A stretch of DNA of 64,000 nt from Rhodovulum sp. MB263 (GCF_002073975.1 NZ_CP020384.1:1612001-1676000), one strand, 5' to 3'; numbered from the stretch's first letter, positions 39,330 through 48,390 are shown. A program made the numbers and translations. Notes: generated by a model from the letters alone, not told the origin.

Positions 39330-39593
39330 GGCGGTGCTCCAACACCGCCTTGCCCCCGCCCGGAAGCGGGGGAACTCTGATCCATGAGGCAAATGGGGAG
39401 GCGGCTCGCAGCGGCGCCTCAGGCAAGGGGGCGACCCCCACTGGTGTCAGGTCCAGCAGGGGTCTAATGATTTGATTTCAGTTCTTTGATAAGTTTAGTG
39501 GGCTCTTGCCTGTCCAATTCTGTGGATAGGAATAAACTGCTAACAGTTAGTTGAATTATCCTCCATATACTCGCCTTATGGTTGTGTTTTTCG

Positions 39594-39923
39594 TTAACGC
39601 CGCCGCCTGACCGCCTCTCTGATCCGCCGCGCGATCTCGCCGGGCGAGGGGGCGATCCATCCGATCAGCGCGACCAGGACGATCCAGGGCGGGATGACAT
39701 TGACGATGACGGTCTCGACGCGGTCGGCGCGGAGGCGGTTCTCGGATTGCTCCTGGCGGATTTCGCGGGCGCGGGGGCGCACGATGCTGGGGGCGTTCTC
39801 GACCTTCTGCCCTTGCACGTTCTCGGCCCCGGCCTGGACATTGGCGGCGATCCGGGGCCCGAGCGGCACCGGCAGCCCGCCGCAGCCTGCCAGCAGAAGC
39901 ACCAGCACGAGAAGCGCCCTCAT
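39594..39923 (-). CDS. Phage spanin-like lysis lipoprotein (u-spanin type)
   Basis: 109 residues. An N-terminal lipoprotein signal ends in LLLAGCGG (lipobox), a central helical region follows (VRPRAREIRQEQSENRLRADR), and the C-terminus has a hydrophobic segment IVNVIPPWIVLVALIGWIA before a basic tail. Lipobox plus C-terminal membrane helix is the layout of single-protein spanins, which join the two membranes at the last step of lysis. It follows the lysozyme gene by 8 bp, at the end of the lysis cassette. Confidence 0.6.
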   Translation of the reverse strand: MRALLVLVLLLAGCGGLPVPLGPRIAANVQAGAENVQGQKVENAPSIVRPRAREIRQEQSENRLRADRVETVIVNVIPPWIVLVALIGWIAPSPGEIARRIREAVRRRR

Positions 39924-39931
39924 GCGCCCGA

Positions 39932-40429
39932 TCAGCGGAACGGGGCATCGGCCGGCACCCCGTCGAGCCCCTCATGGCAGAGCTGGCGCGCCTTGTTGCG
40001 GCGGATTGCGAGGCCGCGCACGCCCTTGCCGCCCGCAAAACGCCAGCGCGGAAGCTCGTCGCAGGCGCCGCGCAGATCGCCCGCGTTGAGCTTGCGAATG
40101 AGCGTCGAGCGCCCGGCCGCGCCGAGGCCCACGTTATAGGCCCAATCGAGGATCGCGACATAGCTCCGGTCGGGGATGCGGGCCTCGACGGGAGCCGCGA
40201 TCAGCCGGTCGAGCCCGGCCTCGAACCCGGCGAGCCTCCCGGCGAACATCGCCCGGCATTCGGCGGGCGTGTAGCTGTCGCCGAGCGCCACACCGCGCGT
40301 CTCGCCGAAACAGACGGTCGGCACGCCGACGATGTCGAGGTAAGCCTCTGTCTTCAGGCCCTCATTGCCGCCGACGAAGCTCAGCGCGAGGGCGGTGGCG
40401 GCGGCGCCGCGCTTCAGGATCCTGCGCAT
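39932..40429 (-). CDS. Phage lysozyme, GH24, SAR-endolysin type
   Basis: 165-residue muramidase. The catalytic triad follows the E-8-D-5-T spacing: Glu23, Asp32 and Thr38 in NEGLKTEAYLDIVGVPTVCFGET. The weakly hydrophobic N-terminus (GAAATALALSFVGG) looks like a signal-anchor-release segment. Later landmarks are AILDWAYNVGLGAAGRSTLIRKLN and LPRWRFAGGKGVRGLAIRRNKAR. It degrades host peptidoglycan at lysis. It lies between the holin-like genes and the spanin gene. Confidence 0.88.
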   Translation of the reverse strand: MRRILKRGAAATALALSFVGGNEGLKTEAYLDIVGVPTVCFGETRGVALGDSYTPAECRAMFAGRLAGFEAGLDRLIAAPVEARIPDRSYVAILDWAYNVGLGAAGRSTLIRKLNAGDLRGACDELPRWRFAGGKGVRGLAIRRNKARQLCHEGLDGVPADAPFR

Positions 40430-40433
40430 GGGC

Positions 40434-40646
40434 TCACTCCATCCTCTGGGCGATCAGCCGGGCGGCGAAGGCGGCCGCGGTGACCAGCGCCGAGAGCCCG
40501 GCGAAGAACCCGCGCGGGATCCCCAGCGCATCGGGCGAGGCCAGCGAGAGCCCCGCCTCGAGCCCTGACAGCAGGCCCGCGAGCAGGGTGAGACGGATCG
40601 ACCAGGCACGCCGGATCAGCGCGCGCCAGTGAGGCACGAGGTGCAT
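40434..40646 (-). CDS. Holin-like small membrane protein
   Basis: 70 residues with two hydrophobic segments (IRLTLLAGLLSGLEAGLSL and FFAGLSALVTAAAFAARLIAQ) and charged ends. It sits 4 bp upstream of the lysozyme gene. Size, topology and position suggest a holin. Confidence 0.6.
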   Translation of the reverse strand: MHLVPHWRALIRRAWSIRLTLLAGLLSGLEAGLSLASPDALGIPRGFFAGLSALVTAAAFAARLIAQRME

Positions 40647-40683
40647 GGGGGAAACTCCTGTGGGGTTGGGGACGGCCCGGACC

Positions 40684-40749
40684 TCAGGGCCAGGCGATCA
40701 GCGCGATCCAGATCGCGGCGGTGATGGCGCAGTAGAGGGGCAGGCTCAT
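40684..40749 (-). CDS. 21-residue hydrophobic mini-protein in the lysis cassette
   Basis: MSLPLYCAITAAIWIALIAWP. Its ATG overlaps the stop of the preceding gene (ATGA), so it is likely translated by re-initiation. It is a single membrane helix. It could be a holin regulator or a chance frame; the overlap and the composition favour a real product. Confidence 0.4.
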   Translation of the reverse strand: MSLPLYCAITAAIWIALIAWP

Positions 40750-41057
40750 TTGCCGCCCCGCCAGAGACGCAGGGCCTCGGCCAGCTGGCGCGGATCGCGC
40801 TTGAGCCAGAGCAGCGTGGCGGCGGCGGTTTCCAGCGCCAGCGGGCCGAGCACGGTGACGCCGACGATGGTGAGCCGCTCGGGCGTGCCCATCCAGAGCG
40901 CGATCTCGGGCCCGGCGGCATAGCCGATGGCGGCCGAGGCCAGGGTGATGCCCATGCGGACGATCACCGCCAGCCCGTCGGTGCGGATCCAGACCAGCAG
41001 GATCGCCCCGAGGATGGCCAGCGCCGTGCGCAGCGCGCTTTCGGTGGTCTCGATCAC
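40746..41057 (-). CDS. Phage membrane protein, possible holin
   Basis: About 103 residues, GTG start 4 bp after the upstream stop. Three hydrophobic helices (ALAILGAILLVWIRT, VRMGITLASAAIGYAAGPEIALWM, LTIVGVTVLGPLALETAAATLLWL) and a basic end (RDPRQLAEALRLWRGGK). Topology and place between tail and lysozyme genes suit a class I holin or a related lysis protein. Confidence 0.55.
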   Translation of the reverse strand: MIETTESALRTALAILGAILLVWIRTDGLAVIVRMGITLASAAIGYAAGPEIALWMGTPERLTIVGVTVLGPLALETAAATLLWLKRDPRQLAEALRLWRGGK

Positions 41058-41061
41058 GGCC

Positions 41062-41520
41062 TCACTCCCCGTCCTGCCGGCCGAACACCGCATCGGCCCG
41101 CTCCGGCCCCAGGAGCGCGTCCCACATCGGGTCCGCGCGGGCGAACCCGGCAAGGCCCACGAGGCGAAGCCGCACCGCGGAGCGCTCGGCTTCGGGCAGG
41201 GGGTCGGCCAGGGCGGCCAGGGCCCCGGGCATCCGCCCGGCCGCGAGATCCTCGGCCTCGCCCTGGGTCAGGATCCCGGCCGCGATGAGGGCCGAGGCCA
41301 GGTCGAGCCGGGTCAGCGTGGCGCTGTCGCGCCAGGCGGCCAGCTGTCCGGCCGGGTCCGGCTCGACCGGCACCCAGGCGCCGTCGACCAGCGCGTGGTC
41401 GGGGCCGGGCCGGAGCGGCACGTCGATGGTGCCCTCGGGATAGGTGGCGAGGATCGCGGCCGAGGGGGTGCCGATGGTCTGCCAGTAGCCGCGCTCGGGG
41501 TGGTAGAAGCCCTGTTCCAT
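41062..41520 (-). CDS. Phage tail-fibre assembly-like protein
   Basis: 152 residues. The N-terminal part (GFYHPERGYWQTIG, GTIDVPLRPGPDHALVDGAWVPVEPD) resembles the start of tail-fibre assembly/chaperone proteins encoded directly after fibre genes. The C-terminal half is helical. It overlaps the fibre-like gene stop at 41520. Assignment rests mainly on position and the WVPV pattern. Confidence 0.5.
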   Translation of the reverse strand: MEQGFYHPERGYWQTIGTPSAAILATYPEGTIDVPLRPGPDHALVDGAWVPVEPDPAGQLAAWRDSATLTRLDLASALIAAGILTQGEAEDLAAGRMPGALAALADPLPEAERSAVRLRLVGLAGFARADPMWDALLGPERADAVFGRQDGE

Positions 41521-41972
41521 CAGACCAGCTCCGACCAGATCGTGCCGCTCCAGTTGGAGATCTGGTAGTAATGCCCCGGCGGGACGATGAAGCTGGCGCA
41601 GCTGGGGGCGCCGCTGGCGGCGATGGCGCTGATGCGCACGAAGCTCCGGTTGTCGGCCGAGACATAGATGAACCCCGCCGCCGCGCCGCCGCCGACCCCG
41701 ATGCTGACCAGGATCGGGCGCTCCGTGCTGTTCTGGTAGGTGACGCCTGCCGCGCGGACGGCCTTCACATCGGTCCAGCGCTGCCCGTGGCCGAGGCAGA
41801 CCGCATCCCGCCAGGCGCCGAGCACCGCGCCGCTGACCAGTCCGGGCTCAGGGCTGCCGTCGTCCCGGGCCTGGGCGTCCGTCAGGCTTCTGTTGATGCA
41901 GATATAGGGGCTCCAGCCATAATGGTCCCTGTTGTAGGAGCGCACCCAGATGTCGCCGGCACGCCCTCCCAC
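41520..41972 (-). CDS. Phage tail-fibre tip-like protein, 5' end replaced
   Basis: 150 residues rich in aromatic, glycine and beta-forming residues (AGDIWVRSYNRDHYGWSPYICINRSL, GVGGGAAAGFIYVSADNRSFVRISAI, IVPPGHYYQISNWSGTIWSELV), as in receptor-binding tips of fibres. The N-terminal shaft is missing. A deletion joint near 41960 fuses it out of frame to the start of another tail gene. May be untranslated. Confidence 0.5.
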   Translation of the reverse strand: MGGRAGDIWVRSYNRDHYGWSPYICINRSLTDAQARDDGSPEPGLVSGAVLGAWRDAVCLGHGQRWTDVKAVRAAGVTYQNSTERPILVSIGVGGGAAAGFIYVSADNRSFVRISAIAASGAPSCASFIVPPGHYYQISNWSGTIWSELV

Positions 41973-42067
41973 TCGACCTCGCCATAGCCGGTGAACATGT
42001 TCACCTCGCCGCTGTCGAAGCGGCAGCGCACCAGCAGGCCGAGGATCTGGTTTCCGCTCGCGTCCAT
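41945..42067 (-). pseudogene. N-terminal remnant of a phage tail protein
   Basis: MDASGNQILGLLVRCRFDSGEVNMFTGYGEVEWEG is the start of a tail-associated protein resembling those downstream of tape-measure genes in Rhodobacterales phages. After EWEG the frame shifts into the fibre sequence, so the two are joined by deletion. Confidence 0.5.
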
Positions 42068-42160
42068 TAAAAGGTCTCTATGCGTATTAATATGCGCCTA
42101 ATCCCTTGTGCGAACCGGCATCAGGGTGTATTTATGTGCGCATGACAGGGGAGGGTGGAT

Positions 42161-42346
42161 ATGCTCGAGACCAACAGCCGCAAGATCGTCAAGCGTCTCG
42201 AGCAAGACGGCTTCGAGCTGGTGAAGGTCACCGGGTCGCACCCCAAGTTTCGCAAGGGCGACAGGATCGTGACGATCCCCCACCCGAAGAAGGACCTGCC
42301 CATCGGCACGGTCCGCAACATCTACAAACAGGCCGGCTGGCTGTAA
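42161..42346 (+). CDS. hicA: HicA toxin
   Basis: About 61 residues with the double-stranded-RNA-binding-like fold: NSRKIVKRLEQDGFELVKVTGSHPKFRKGDRIVTIPHPKKDLPIGTVRNIYKQAGW. The histidine of GSHPKF is catalytic. HicA cleaves mRNA and is neutralised by HicB. ATG at 42161 has GAGGG close upstream; GTG 42155 is the alternative. hicB follows after 16 bp. It is inserted inside the tail gene region and transcribed against it. Confidence 0.93.
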   Translation: MLETNSRKIVKRLEQDGFELVKVTGSHPKFRKGDRIVTIPHPKKDLPIGTVRNIYKQAGWL

Positions 42347-42362
42347 CCGAAGGGAGAGCCCC

Positions 42363-42755
42363 ATGCGTCACTACATCGGCGTCGTGCACCAGGAAGACGA
42401 CAGCGCCTTCGGCATCCATTTCCCCGACGTGCCCGGCTGCTTCTCGGCCGCCGATGCGCTCGACGATCTTCTGTCCAATGCCAGCGAGGCGCTCGCGCTT
42501 CATCTCGAGGACGAGGTCCTGCCCGAGGCGCGCAGCCTCGATGCCGTTCGCGCCGACAGCGACGTGGCCCGCGACCTCGAGGCGGGGGCCTTCCTTCTGG
42601 CGGTGCCGTTCTTCCGCCTGAGCGGGCGGACCGCCAAGGCGAATATCACCATGGATGCGGGGCTGCTGGCAGCCATCGACCAGACGGCGAAGGCGCGCGG
42701 GCTGACCCGCTCGGCCTTCCTGGCCGATCTGGCGCGGCGCGAGATCATCGGCTGA
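42363..42755 (+). CDS. hicB: HicB antitoxin
   Basis: 130 residues. The N-terminal partial RNase H fold reads YIGVVHQEDDSAFGIHFPDVPGCFSAADALDDLLSNASEALALHLED. The C-terminal DNA-binding part ANITMDAGLLAAIDQTAKARGLTRSAFLADLARREI is of ribbon-helix-helix type. It binds HicA and should repress the pair. The upstream DNA has a direct repeat TATGCG flanking TATTAATA (about 42082-42101) that could be its operator. A typical, intact pair. Confidence 0.93.
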   Translation: MRHYIGVVHQEDDSAFGIHFPDVPGCFSAADALDDLLSNASEALALHLEDEVLPEARSLDAVRADSDVARDLEAGAFLLAVPFFRLSGRTAKANITMDAGLLAAIDQTAKARGLTRSAFLADLARREIIG

Positions 42756-42763
42756 GCCCGGGA

Positions 42764-43360
42764 TCACAGCGCCTCTCTGATTTGCAATATGCGTGTCCTG
42801 ATCCGGGACTGGCTGCTGCTGTAGCTGGTCTCGGGTCCGGCCAGTGCCCATGTGCCGAAGGGCGCGCGCATCGCCACCGGATCGCCCGGGGCGACGGGGC
42901 GGCGCAGCCGCGGCCAGAGCGTGACGCTCTGCCGGAAGGCGGGGGTGGGGGCCTCAGTCGCGGTGATGATATGCAGATGTCGGCCGAGGGTCAGGTAATC
43001 GCCCGGCAGCGCCCGGTCGCCCGCCCTGGCGAGCTGCAGCACCAGCGCCTGCGCCCGGGCATTGGCCGCGACCGCGACGACAGGATCGGCCGAGATCGTC
43101 CCGTGCGGGCCGTCATGGTCCATCGCCGCCATGTCGAGCTCGAAGGTCCCCGCCATCCCGTTCAGGCCCGCCAGCCAGGCTTCGGTCGCGGCATTCTCGG
43201 CCGCCGAGACATGGGTCAGGGTCAGCTCGGCCGCCCACATGCCGCCCATGAAGTCATAGGCGGTCTGCGCAAAGCTGTAGGGGCTCTGCACCCGCAGGCT
43301 GCTGGTGATCCGGGTCAGGGTGAAGGCGGCGACCCGAACGCTCTTCGGTGGAAAGGCCAT
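42764..43360 (-). CDS. Phage tail-associated protein
   Basis: 198 residues beginning MAFPPKSVRVAAFTLTRITSSLRVQSPYSFAQTAYDFMGGMWAAELTLTHVS. It has an even beta-rich layout and a region ATEAWLAGLNGMAGTFELDM typical of small tail or baseplate proteins in Rhodobacterales prophages. The preceding gene survives only as a short C-terminal piece (QASEIYDRRKRMARAGGAS) whose stop abuts this start. Its original downstream neighbours are displaced by hicAB. Confidence 0.55.
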   Translation of the reverse strand: MAFPPKSVRVAAFTLTRITSSLRVQSPYSFAQTAYDFMGGMWAAELTLTHVSAAENAATEAWLAGLNGMAGTFELDMAAMDHDGPHGTISADPVVAVAANARAQALVLQLARAGDRALPGDYLTLGRHLHIITATEAPTPAFRQSVTLWPRLRRPVAPGDPVAMRAPFGTWALAGPETSYSSSQSRIRTRILQIREAL

Positions 43361-43623
43361 CAGCTCGCCCCTCCCGCCCGGGCCATCCGCTTGCGGCGGT
43401 CATAGATCTCCGAGGCCTGGCGTCGGCTTGCCGATCACGCATTAGGGGGCTTCTGAGAAATTCAGGTCTGGCACATGCGGCCTGAGAGGGCGGGACAAGG
43501 GCAGGCCTGCTCCACATAGGTTGCGCCCGAAGGTGTCCCTCTCATGCACGAAGATGCCGGTCGTCCTGTTCAACGAAGCCCCGAATGGTTCGGGCTCGAC
43601 AACCCAAGAACAGGAGGATCACG

Positions 43624-43818
43624 ATGATCGCATTCTTCACCATATACGAGCTGGAGCAGCTTACCGACGACCAACTGGATGAGCTTTTCGCCGCGCTTGA
43701 ACGCCTGCTGATGCTGACTGCCACCGGCACGCCCGAGCGGCGCAATATCCTGGCGTCCCTCGAAAACATCACGCGCGTGCGCAATCGCCGCCGCGCCGTC
43801 CCCGCCCCGTCGCTCTGA
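43624..43818 (+). CDS. Small conserved hypothetical protein
   Basis: 64 residues, MIAFFTIYELEQLTDDQLDELFAALERLLMLTATGTPERRNILASLENITRVRNRR. It is entirely helical in appearance, with a strong ribosome site (AGGAGG) 9 bp ahead. Similar short proteins occur in alphaproteobacterial accessory regions. No function is known to me. It precedes hipBA on the same strand. Confidence 0.65.
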   Translation: MIAFFTIYELEQLTDDQLDELFAALERLLMLTATGTPERRNILASLENITRVRNRRRAVPAPSL

Positions 43819-43838
43819 CGGGGCATTCCCTCGCTGGT

Positions 43839-43939
43839 TCATGATGCGAAGGCCATAGCAGCGATTTATGATGCAAACATCATAATGACGACTTATGACT
43901 TGCGCGCCATATTGACAAGTTATGATTTTTGCGTCATAC
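43839..43939 (+). promoter_or_regulatory. Four phased hipBA operators
   Basis: Sites of form TTATGA-N8-TCATAA start at 43839, 43866, 43893 and 43920, exactly 27 bp apart. The second is perfect and the fourth differs by one base. The first (TCATGA/CCATAG) and third (TTATGA/CCATAT) are weaker. They fill the 120 bp before hipB and are presumably bound by HipB dimers. Confidence 0.7.
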
Positions 43940-43958
43940 TGACAGAAAGAGGCGAGAC

Positions 43959-44210
43959 ATGAAGCAGTTAGCACGCACCCCCAAAGACATCGGCCACGCC
44001 ATCCGTGAAGCACGGAAGGCAAAGGGCTTCACACAAAAAGACCTCGCTGCCAAAAGCGGGGTCTGGCAGGAGACCATCTCCAAGATCGAGAATGGCGTCG
44101 CCAGCACCAAGCTGGAAACGCTCTTCGATCTGTTCGCCGCGCTCGACCTCGAAATCCAGGTGCAGCCAAGAAGCAAGGGGTCGCAAAGCGGCCTGGAGGA
44201 CATCTTTTAG
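43959..44210 (+). CDS. hipB: HipB antitoxin, HTH regulator
   Basis: About 83 residues with an Xre-type helix-turn-helix: AIREARKAKGFTQKDLAAKSGVWQETISKIENGVASTKLETLFDLFAALDLEIQV. It neutralises HipA and represses the operon through the phased operators upstream. MKQLART at 43959 is preceded by GAGGCGAG and is preferred over the upstream ATG. hipA begins at the very next base after the stop. Confidence 0.92.
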   Translation: MKQLARTPKDIGHAIREARKAKGFTQKDLAAKSGVWQETISKIENGVASTKLETLFDLFAALDLEIQVQPRSKGSQSGLEDIF

Positions 44211-45521
44211 ATGGGTCGCCGCCGCAGCTTTGCACCGTTGAACGTCTTCCTGAACACGCGACTCGTCGGACAGCTCCTGCGCGAGAAGTCGGGGGCGATC
44301 AGCTTTGCCTATGACCGCTCGTGGCTGGAGTGGGAGCATCGGATGCCGATCTCTCTCTCCCTGCCCTTGCGGGAAGACCGCTTTCTCGGTGGTGAAGCCA
44401 TCCCCGTCTTCGACAACTTGCTGCCCGACAACCCGACGATCCGCCGCCGCGTGGCGGAACGGGTCGGCGCAGCGGGCACGGATGCCTTCAGCCTCCTCTC
44501 TGAAATCGGCCGCGACTGTGTCGGGGCATTGCAGTTTCTGCCCGATGGCGAAGAGCCCCAGCCACAGGACAGGCTGACGGGCGAACCGGTCGATGAGACG
44601 CAAATCGAGGCGATCCTGAACGATCTGGACAGGACGCCGCTTGGCATCCGCAAGGAAAGGGATTTCCGGATATCGGTGGCGGGCGCTCAGGAAAAGACGG
44701 CCTTGTTGTTCCATGACGGCCAGTGGATCGAGCCCTCGGGCACAACGCCGACGACACATATTATCAAGCCGCAGATCGGACGCCTGCCCAACGGCATGGA
44801 TTTGTCGAACAGCGTCGAGAACGAGTATTTCTGCCTGAAGCTGATACAGGGCTTCGGCCTCCGTGCGGCAGAGGCCGAAATCGCGACATTAGGCGCGCGC
44901 AAAGCCCTCGTCGTCGAACGTTTCGACCGGCTCTGGACGAAGGACGGTCGCCTTATCCGTCTGCCGCAAGAGGATATGTGTCAGGCGCTTTCGGTGCCCT
45001 CGCCGCAAAAATATCAGAATGAAGGCGGTCCCGGCATTGTCGACATCATGGACATACTGCGCGGAAGTGACGAGCCGACACAGGATCGGCTGGACTTCTT
45101 CAAGGCCAATATCCTGTTCTGGCTGATTGGCGCGACCGATGGCCATGCCAAGAATTTCAGCATCGGGTTGCTGCCCGGCGGGCGGTTCCGCCTGACGCCA
45201 TTCTATGACGTGATGACGGTGCAGCCGACATTCGATGCCGGAGAGATTCAGCGTAAGGATTTCAGGCTAGCGATGCGCCTGGGCAAGTCGCGTCACTACA
45301 GGGTCATGGACATCGTAGGGCGGCATTTCCGCGAAACCGGCCTGCAAGCAGGGCTCTCGCGCCAAGCCATCGACGACGTCTTCGCCGAAATCAGAGCGAC
45401 CACCGTGGCAGCCATCGCGGCGACGGTCGACGCCCTCCCGAACGGCTTTCCAGAAGAGATCGCGACATCAGTTCAGGGCGAGATTTACAAACGTTTAGAA
45501 CAACTTACAGACAAAACTTGA
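44211..45521 (+). CDS. hipA: HipA-family serine/threonine kinase toxin
   Basis: 436 residues. N-terminal subdomain LNVFLNTRLVGQLLREKSGAISFAYDRSWLEW, ATP-site loop RISVAGAQEKTALLFHDG, catalytic ATDGHAKNFSI and metal-binding PFYDVMTVQP. HipA kinases phosphorylate glutamyl-tRNA synthetase or other synthetases and cause growth arrest or persistence. All kinase motifs are present, so it looks active. It is coupled to hipB and followed by a terminator. Confidence 0.93.
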   Translation: MGRRRSFAPLNVFLNTRLVGQLLREKSGAISFAYDRSWLEWEHRMPISLSLPLREDRFLGGEAIPVFDNLLPDNPTIRRRVAERVGAAGTDAFSLLSEIGRDCVGALQFLPDGEEPQPQDRLTGEPVDETQIEAILNDLDRTPLGIRKERDFRISVAGAQEKTALLFHDGQWIEPSGTTPTTHIIKPQIGRLPNGMDLSNSVENEYFCLKLIQGFGLRAAEAEIATLGARKALVVERFDRLWTKDGRLIRLPQEDMCQALSVPSPQKYQNEGGPGIVDIMDILRGSDEPTQDRLDFFKANILFWLIGATDGHAKNFSIGLLPGGRFRLTPFYDVMTVQPTFDAGEIQRKDFRLAMRLGKSRHYRVMDIVGRHFRETGLQAGLSRQAIDDVFAEIRATTVAAIAATVDALPNGFPEEIATSVQGEIYKRLEQLTDKT

Positions 45522-45628
45522 AGTGATGGCTTGGAACGCGCAACGTTCCGCTGCTGAAGCGGCCAGATAACCGGCCAAGCCATCGGCGCAGGCCGCAAAA
45601 AACCTTTCCTGTTCAACCCGAAGGGAGG

Positions 45629-45657
45629 TGCGTCCGCCGGAGGCGGACGCAAATTTT
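45629..45657 (+). terminator. Terminator after hipBA
   Basis: A perfect 10-bp stem TGCGTCCGCC/GGCGGACGCA with a 3-nt loop, followed by AATTTTC. It lies 107 bp after the hipA stop. Confidence 0.75.
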
Positions 45658-45682
45658 CTCTGACCAGGGGAAAGGCTGCCGC

Positions 45683-45924
45683 TTACGCGGCAACCCCTTG
45701 CTTGCTGTCTTCTTCGTCGATGACGGGCTGAAGCCCATGCAGATAATCGGCGGCACGCTGGGCATGGGCGGCGGCGGAGAAGATCGCCCGCTTGTCATCC
45801 TTCAAGACCTTCAAGCCTTCGATCTGCTCGACATTGAACACGCTATAGCCCTTCATGAAGGGGATGGAGCGTTCTTCCTCGCTGCCGTCATCCTGTTCCT
45901 CGCTCTTGGTGATGGTATTGGCAT
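45683..45924 (-). pseudogene. ArdC-like antirestriction protein remnant
   Basis: The minus-strand frame reads YANTITKSEEQDDGSEEERSIPFMKGYSVFNVEQIEGL, the end of the N-terminal ssDNA-binding domain of ArdC proteins. It then jumps to KVLKDDKRAIFSAAAHAQRAADYLHGL, the C-terminal helix, and a stop. The metalloprotease-like middle part is absent and the 5' end is cut by the recombinase fragment. A plasmid or ICE relic. Confidence 0.7.
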
Positions 45925-46785
<861 letters not shown>

Positions 46786-46971
46786 CCCATCCGCATCCCG
46801 GAGGCACTCTTTTTGCGCGCGCCCATACGCTCGGGGCTGGGGCGTCGCGAGGCCGGGCCTTCGCCTTGCGCGAATTCAGGGAGGAGCGGTGGCGGAGACG
46901 GGCGAATTGTCGCAAAGACGTGGACAAACTCCCGCTGCGTCACCAAAGTGACCCTTTGACTGTTTGTCCAG

Positions 46972-48330
46972 ATGGAACCTGCGATGCCCGCGTCCAAGAT
47001 CCTGTCCAAGACCGTGACCCATACCGAGATCTCATCCGGTGCCAAGACCGACGAGCCGCCGCAAAGCCCGGCGCGCCGGAGCGCTCTGAAGACCCTCGCC
47101 GCCGCTGCGGGGGGCGCCAGCCTGCCGCTCTGGGCGCGCTATGCCGAGGCCCAGAGCGCCGCGCCGATCCGGATCGGCTTTCAGATGCATGCGACCGGTA
47201 TCGGTGCCGCCTATGGGCGCTGGTACAACCGCACCACCGAGGCCGCGCTGCGGCTGATCAACGAGGCGGGCGGCATCAACGGGCGCCCGGTCGAGCTGGT
47301 CACCGAGGATGATGGCACCGATCCCAAGCGCGGCGCCGAGGTGGTCGAGAAATTCGCCACCCAGCATCGCTGCGATGTCGGCTATGGCACGCTCTTCAGC
47401 CATGTGGTGATGAGTTCGGCGCCCCGCGCGGGCGAGCTGAAGCTGCCTTATTTCGTGGTCTCCGAGGGCCATCACCTTGCGTCGGGGGCGCTCAATCGCT
47501 GGACGCTGCAGCCCGGCATCACCGATGTCAAAAGCCAGGTGCTGGCGATGGCGCCCTTCGTGCGCGAGAAACTCGGGCGCAAGGTCACGATGATCTTCCC
47601 CGATTACGCCTTCGGCCATGACCATCGCGATTTCTTCACCCAGGCGATCGAGGCCCAGGGCGGCGAAGTGGTGGCGAAGCTGGCGATCCCGCCCAGCGAG
47701 ACCTCCTTCACCAAGTATTTCCCGAAGATCCCGCGCGAGACCGAGGTGATCTACCATGTCATGGTCGGCCCGTCGGTCCTGACCTTCGTCAAGGAGATGG
47801 GCGAGTTCTTCGGCCCGTCGCGGCCCGAGATCTTCGGCTTCATCGACAGTCTCGAGGCGGTCGATCTGCAAAGCCCGGGGCTCGAATTCCTCGAAGGCAC
47901 CTATTTCTGGGAGGGCATGCCGCGCTACGTGCAGCCCGGCCAGACCGAGTATGACCGCCATTACCGCGAGGCCATCGGCCTTGACGAGAATGGGGCGCTG
48001 GCCGCCGATCCCCGCGATGTCTCGGCCTATGCCCATATGTTCGGCTGCTGGGAGACGCTTTACGTCATCAAGGCCGGGATGGAGGCCTGCGGCTATCGCG
48101 GCCCCGACGACCGCGCAGCACTGGTCGAGGCGGTCGAGGCGATGACCGAGATGCCGCTGTCGAACGCTCATCCGCAGGGCGCCAAGCTGTTCAACGGCAA
48201 GACCCACCAGGTCTTCGGGCCGCAATATATCTCGAAGGTCGAGAACGGGCGGCTGACCGTGCTGGAAGAGACCCCGATCGAGGCGGGCTTCTATCCCGAC
48301 GAGGTCGACTACACCACCCAATCCCTCTAG
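46972..48330 (+). CDS. ABC transporter substrate-binding protein, branched-chain amino acid/amide type
   Basis: About 452 residues. A twin-arginine export signal (ARRSALKTLAAAAGGASLPLWARYAEAQSA) leads into a type I periplasmic binding protein. It begins IRIGFQMHATGIGAAYGRWYNRTTEAALRLINEAGGINGRPVELVTEDDGTDP, like the urea/amide/branched-chain amino acid receptors (LivJ, AmiC, UrtA). It is first in an operon with two permeases and two ATPases. The ligand cannot be read from sequence. ATG 46984 is an alternative start. Confidence 0.88.
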   Translation: MEPAMPASKILSKTVTHTEISSGAKTDEPPQSPARRSALKTLAAAAGGASLPLWARYAEAQSAAPIRIGFQMHATGIGAAYGRWYNRTTEAALRLINEAGGINGRPVELVTEDDGTDPKRGAEVVEKFATQHRCDVGYGTLFSHVVMSSAPRAGELKLPYFVVSEGHHLASGALNRWTLQPGITDVKSQVLAMAPFVREKLGRKVTMIFPDYAFGHDHRDFFTQAIEAQGGEVVAKLAIPPSETSFTKYFPKIPRETEVIYHVMVGPSVLTFVKEMGEFFGPSRPEIFGFIDSLEAVDLQSPGLEFLEGTYFWEGMPRYVQPGQTEYDRHYREAIGLDENGALAADPRDVSAYAHMFGCWETLYVIKAGMEACGYRGPDDRAALVEAVEAMTEMPLSNAHPQGAKLFNGKTHQVFGPQYISKVENGRLTVLEETPIEAGFYPDEVDYTTQSL

Positions 48331-48390
48331 TCCCGCCTCCGGGCGCGTCCGCCGCGCCCGGTTCTTCCCTGCCTTCTCCCCGGAGCCCGT

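Noticed and set aside
42068-42154. Strong promoter/operator call for hicAB from TATGCG repeats
   Set aside because: A direct repeat around TATTAATA exists, but the evidence is too thin to list as its own site; it is noted under hicB only.
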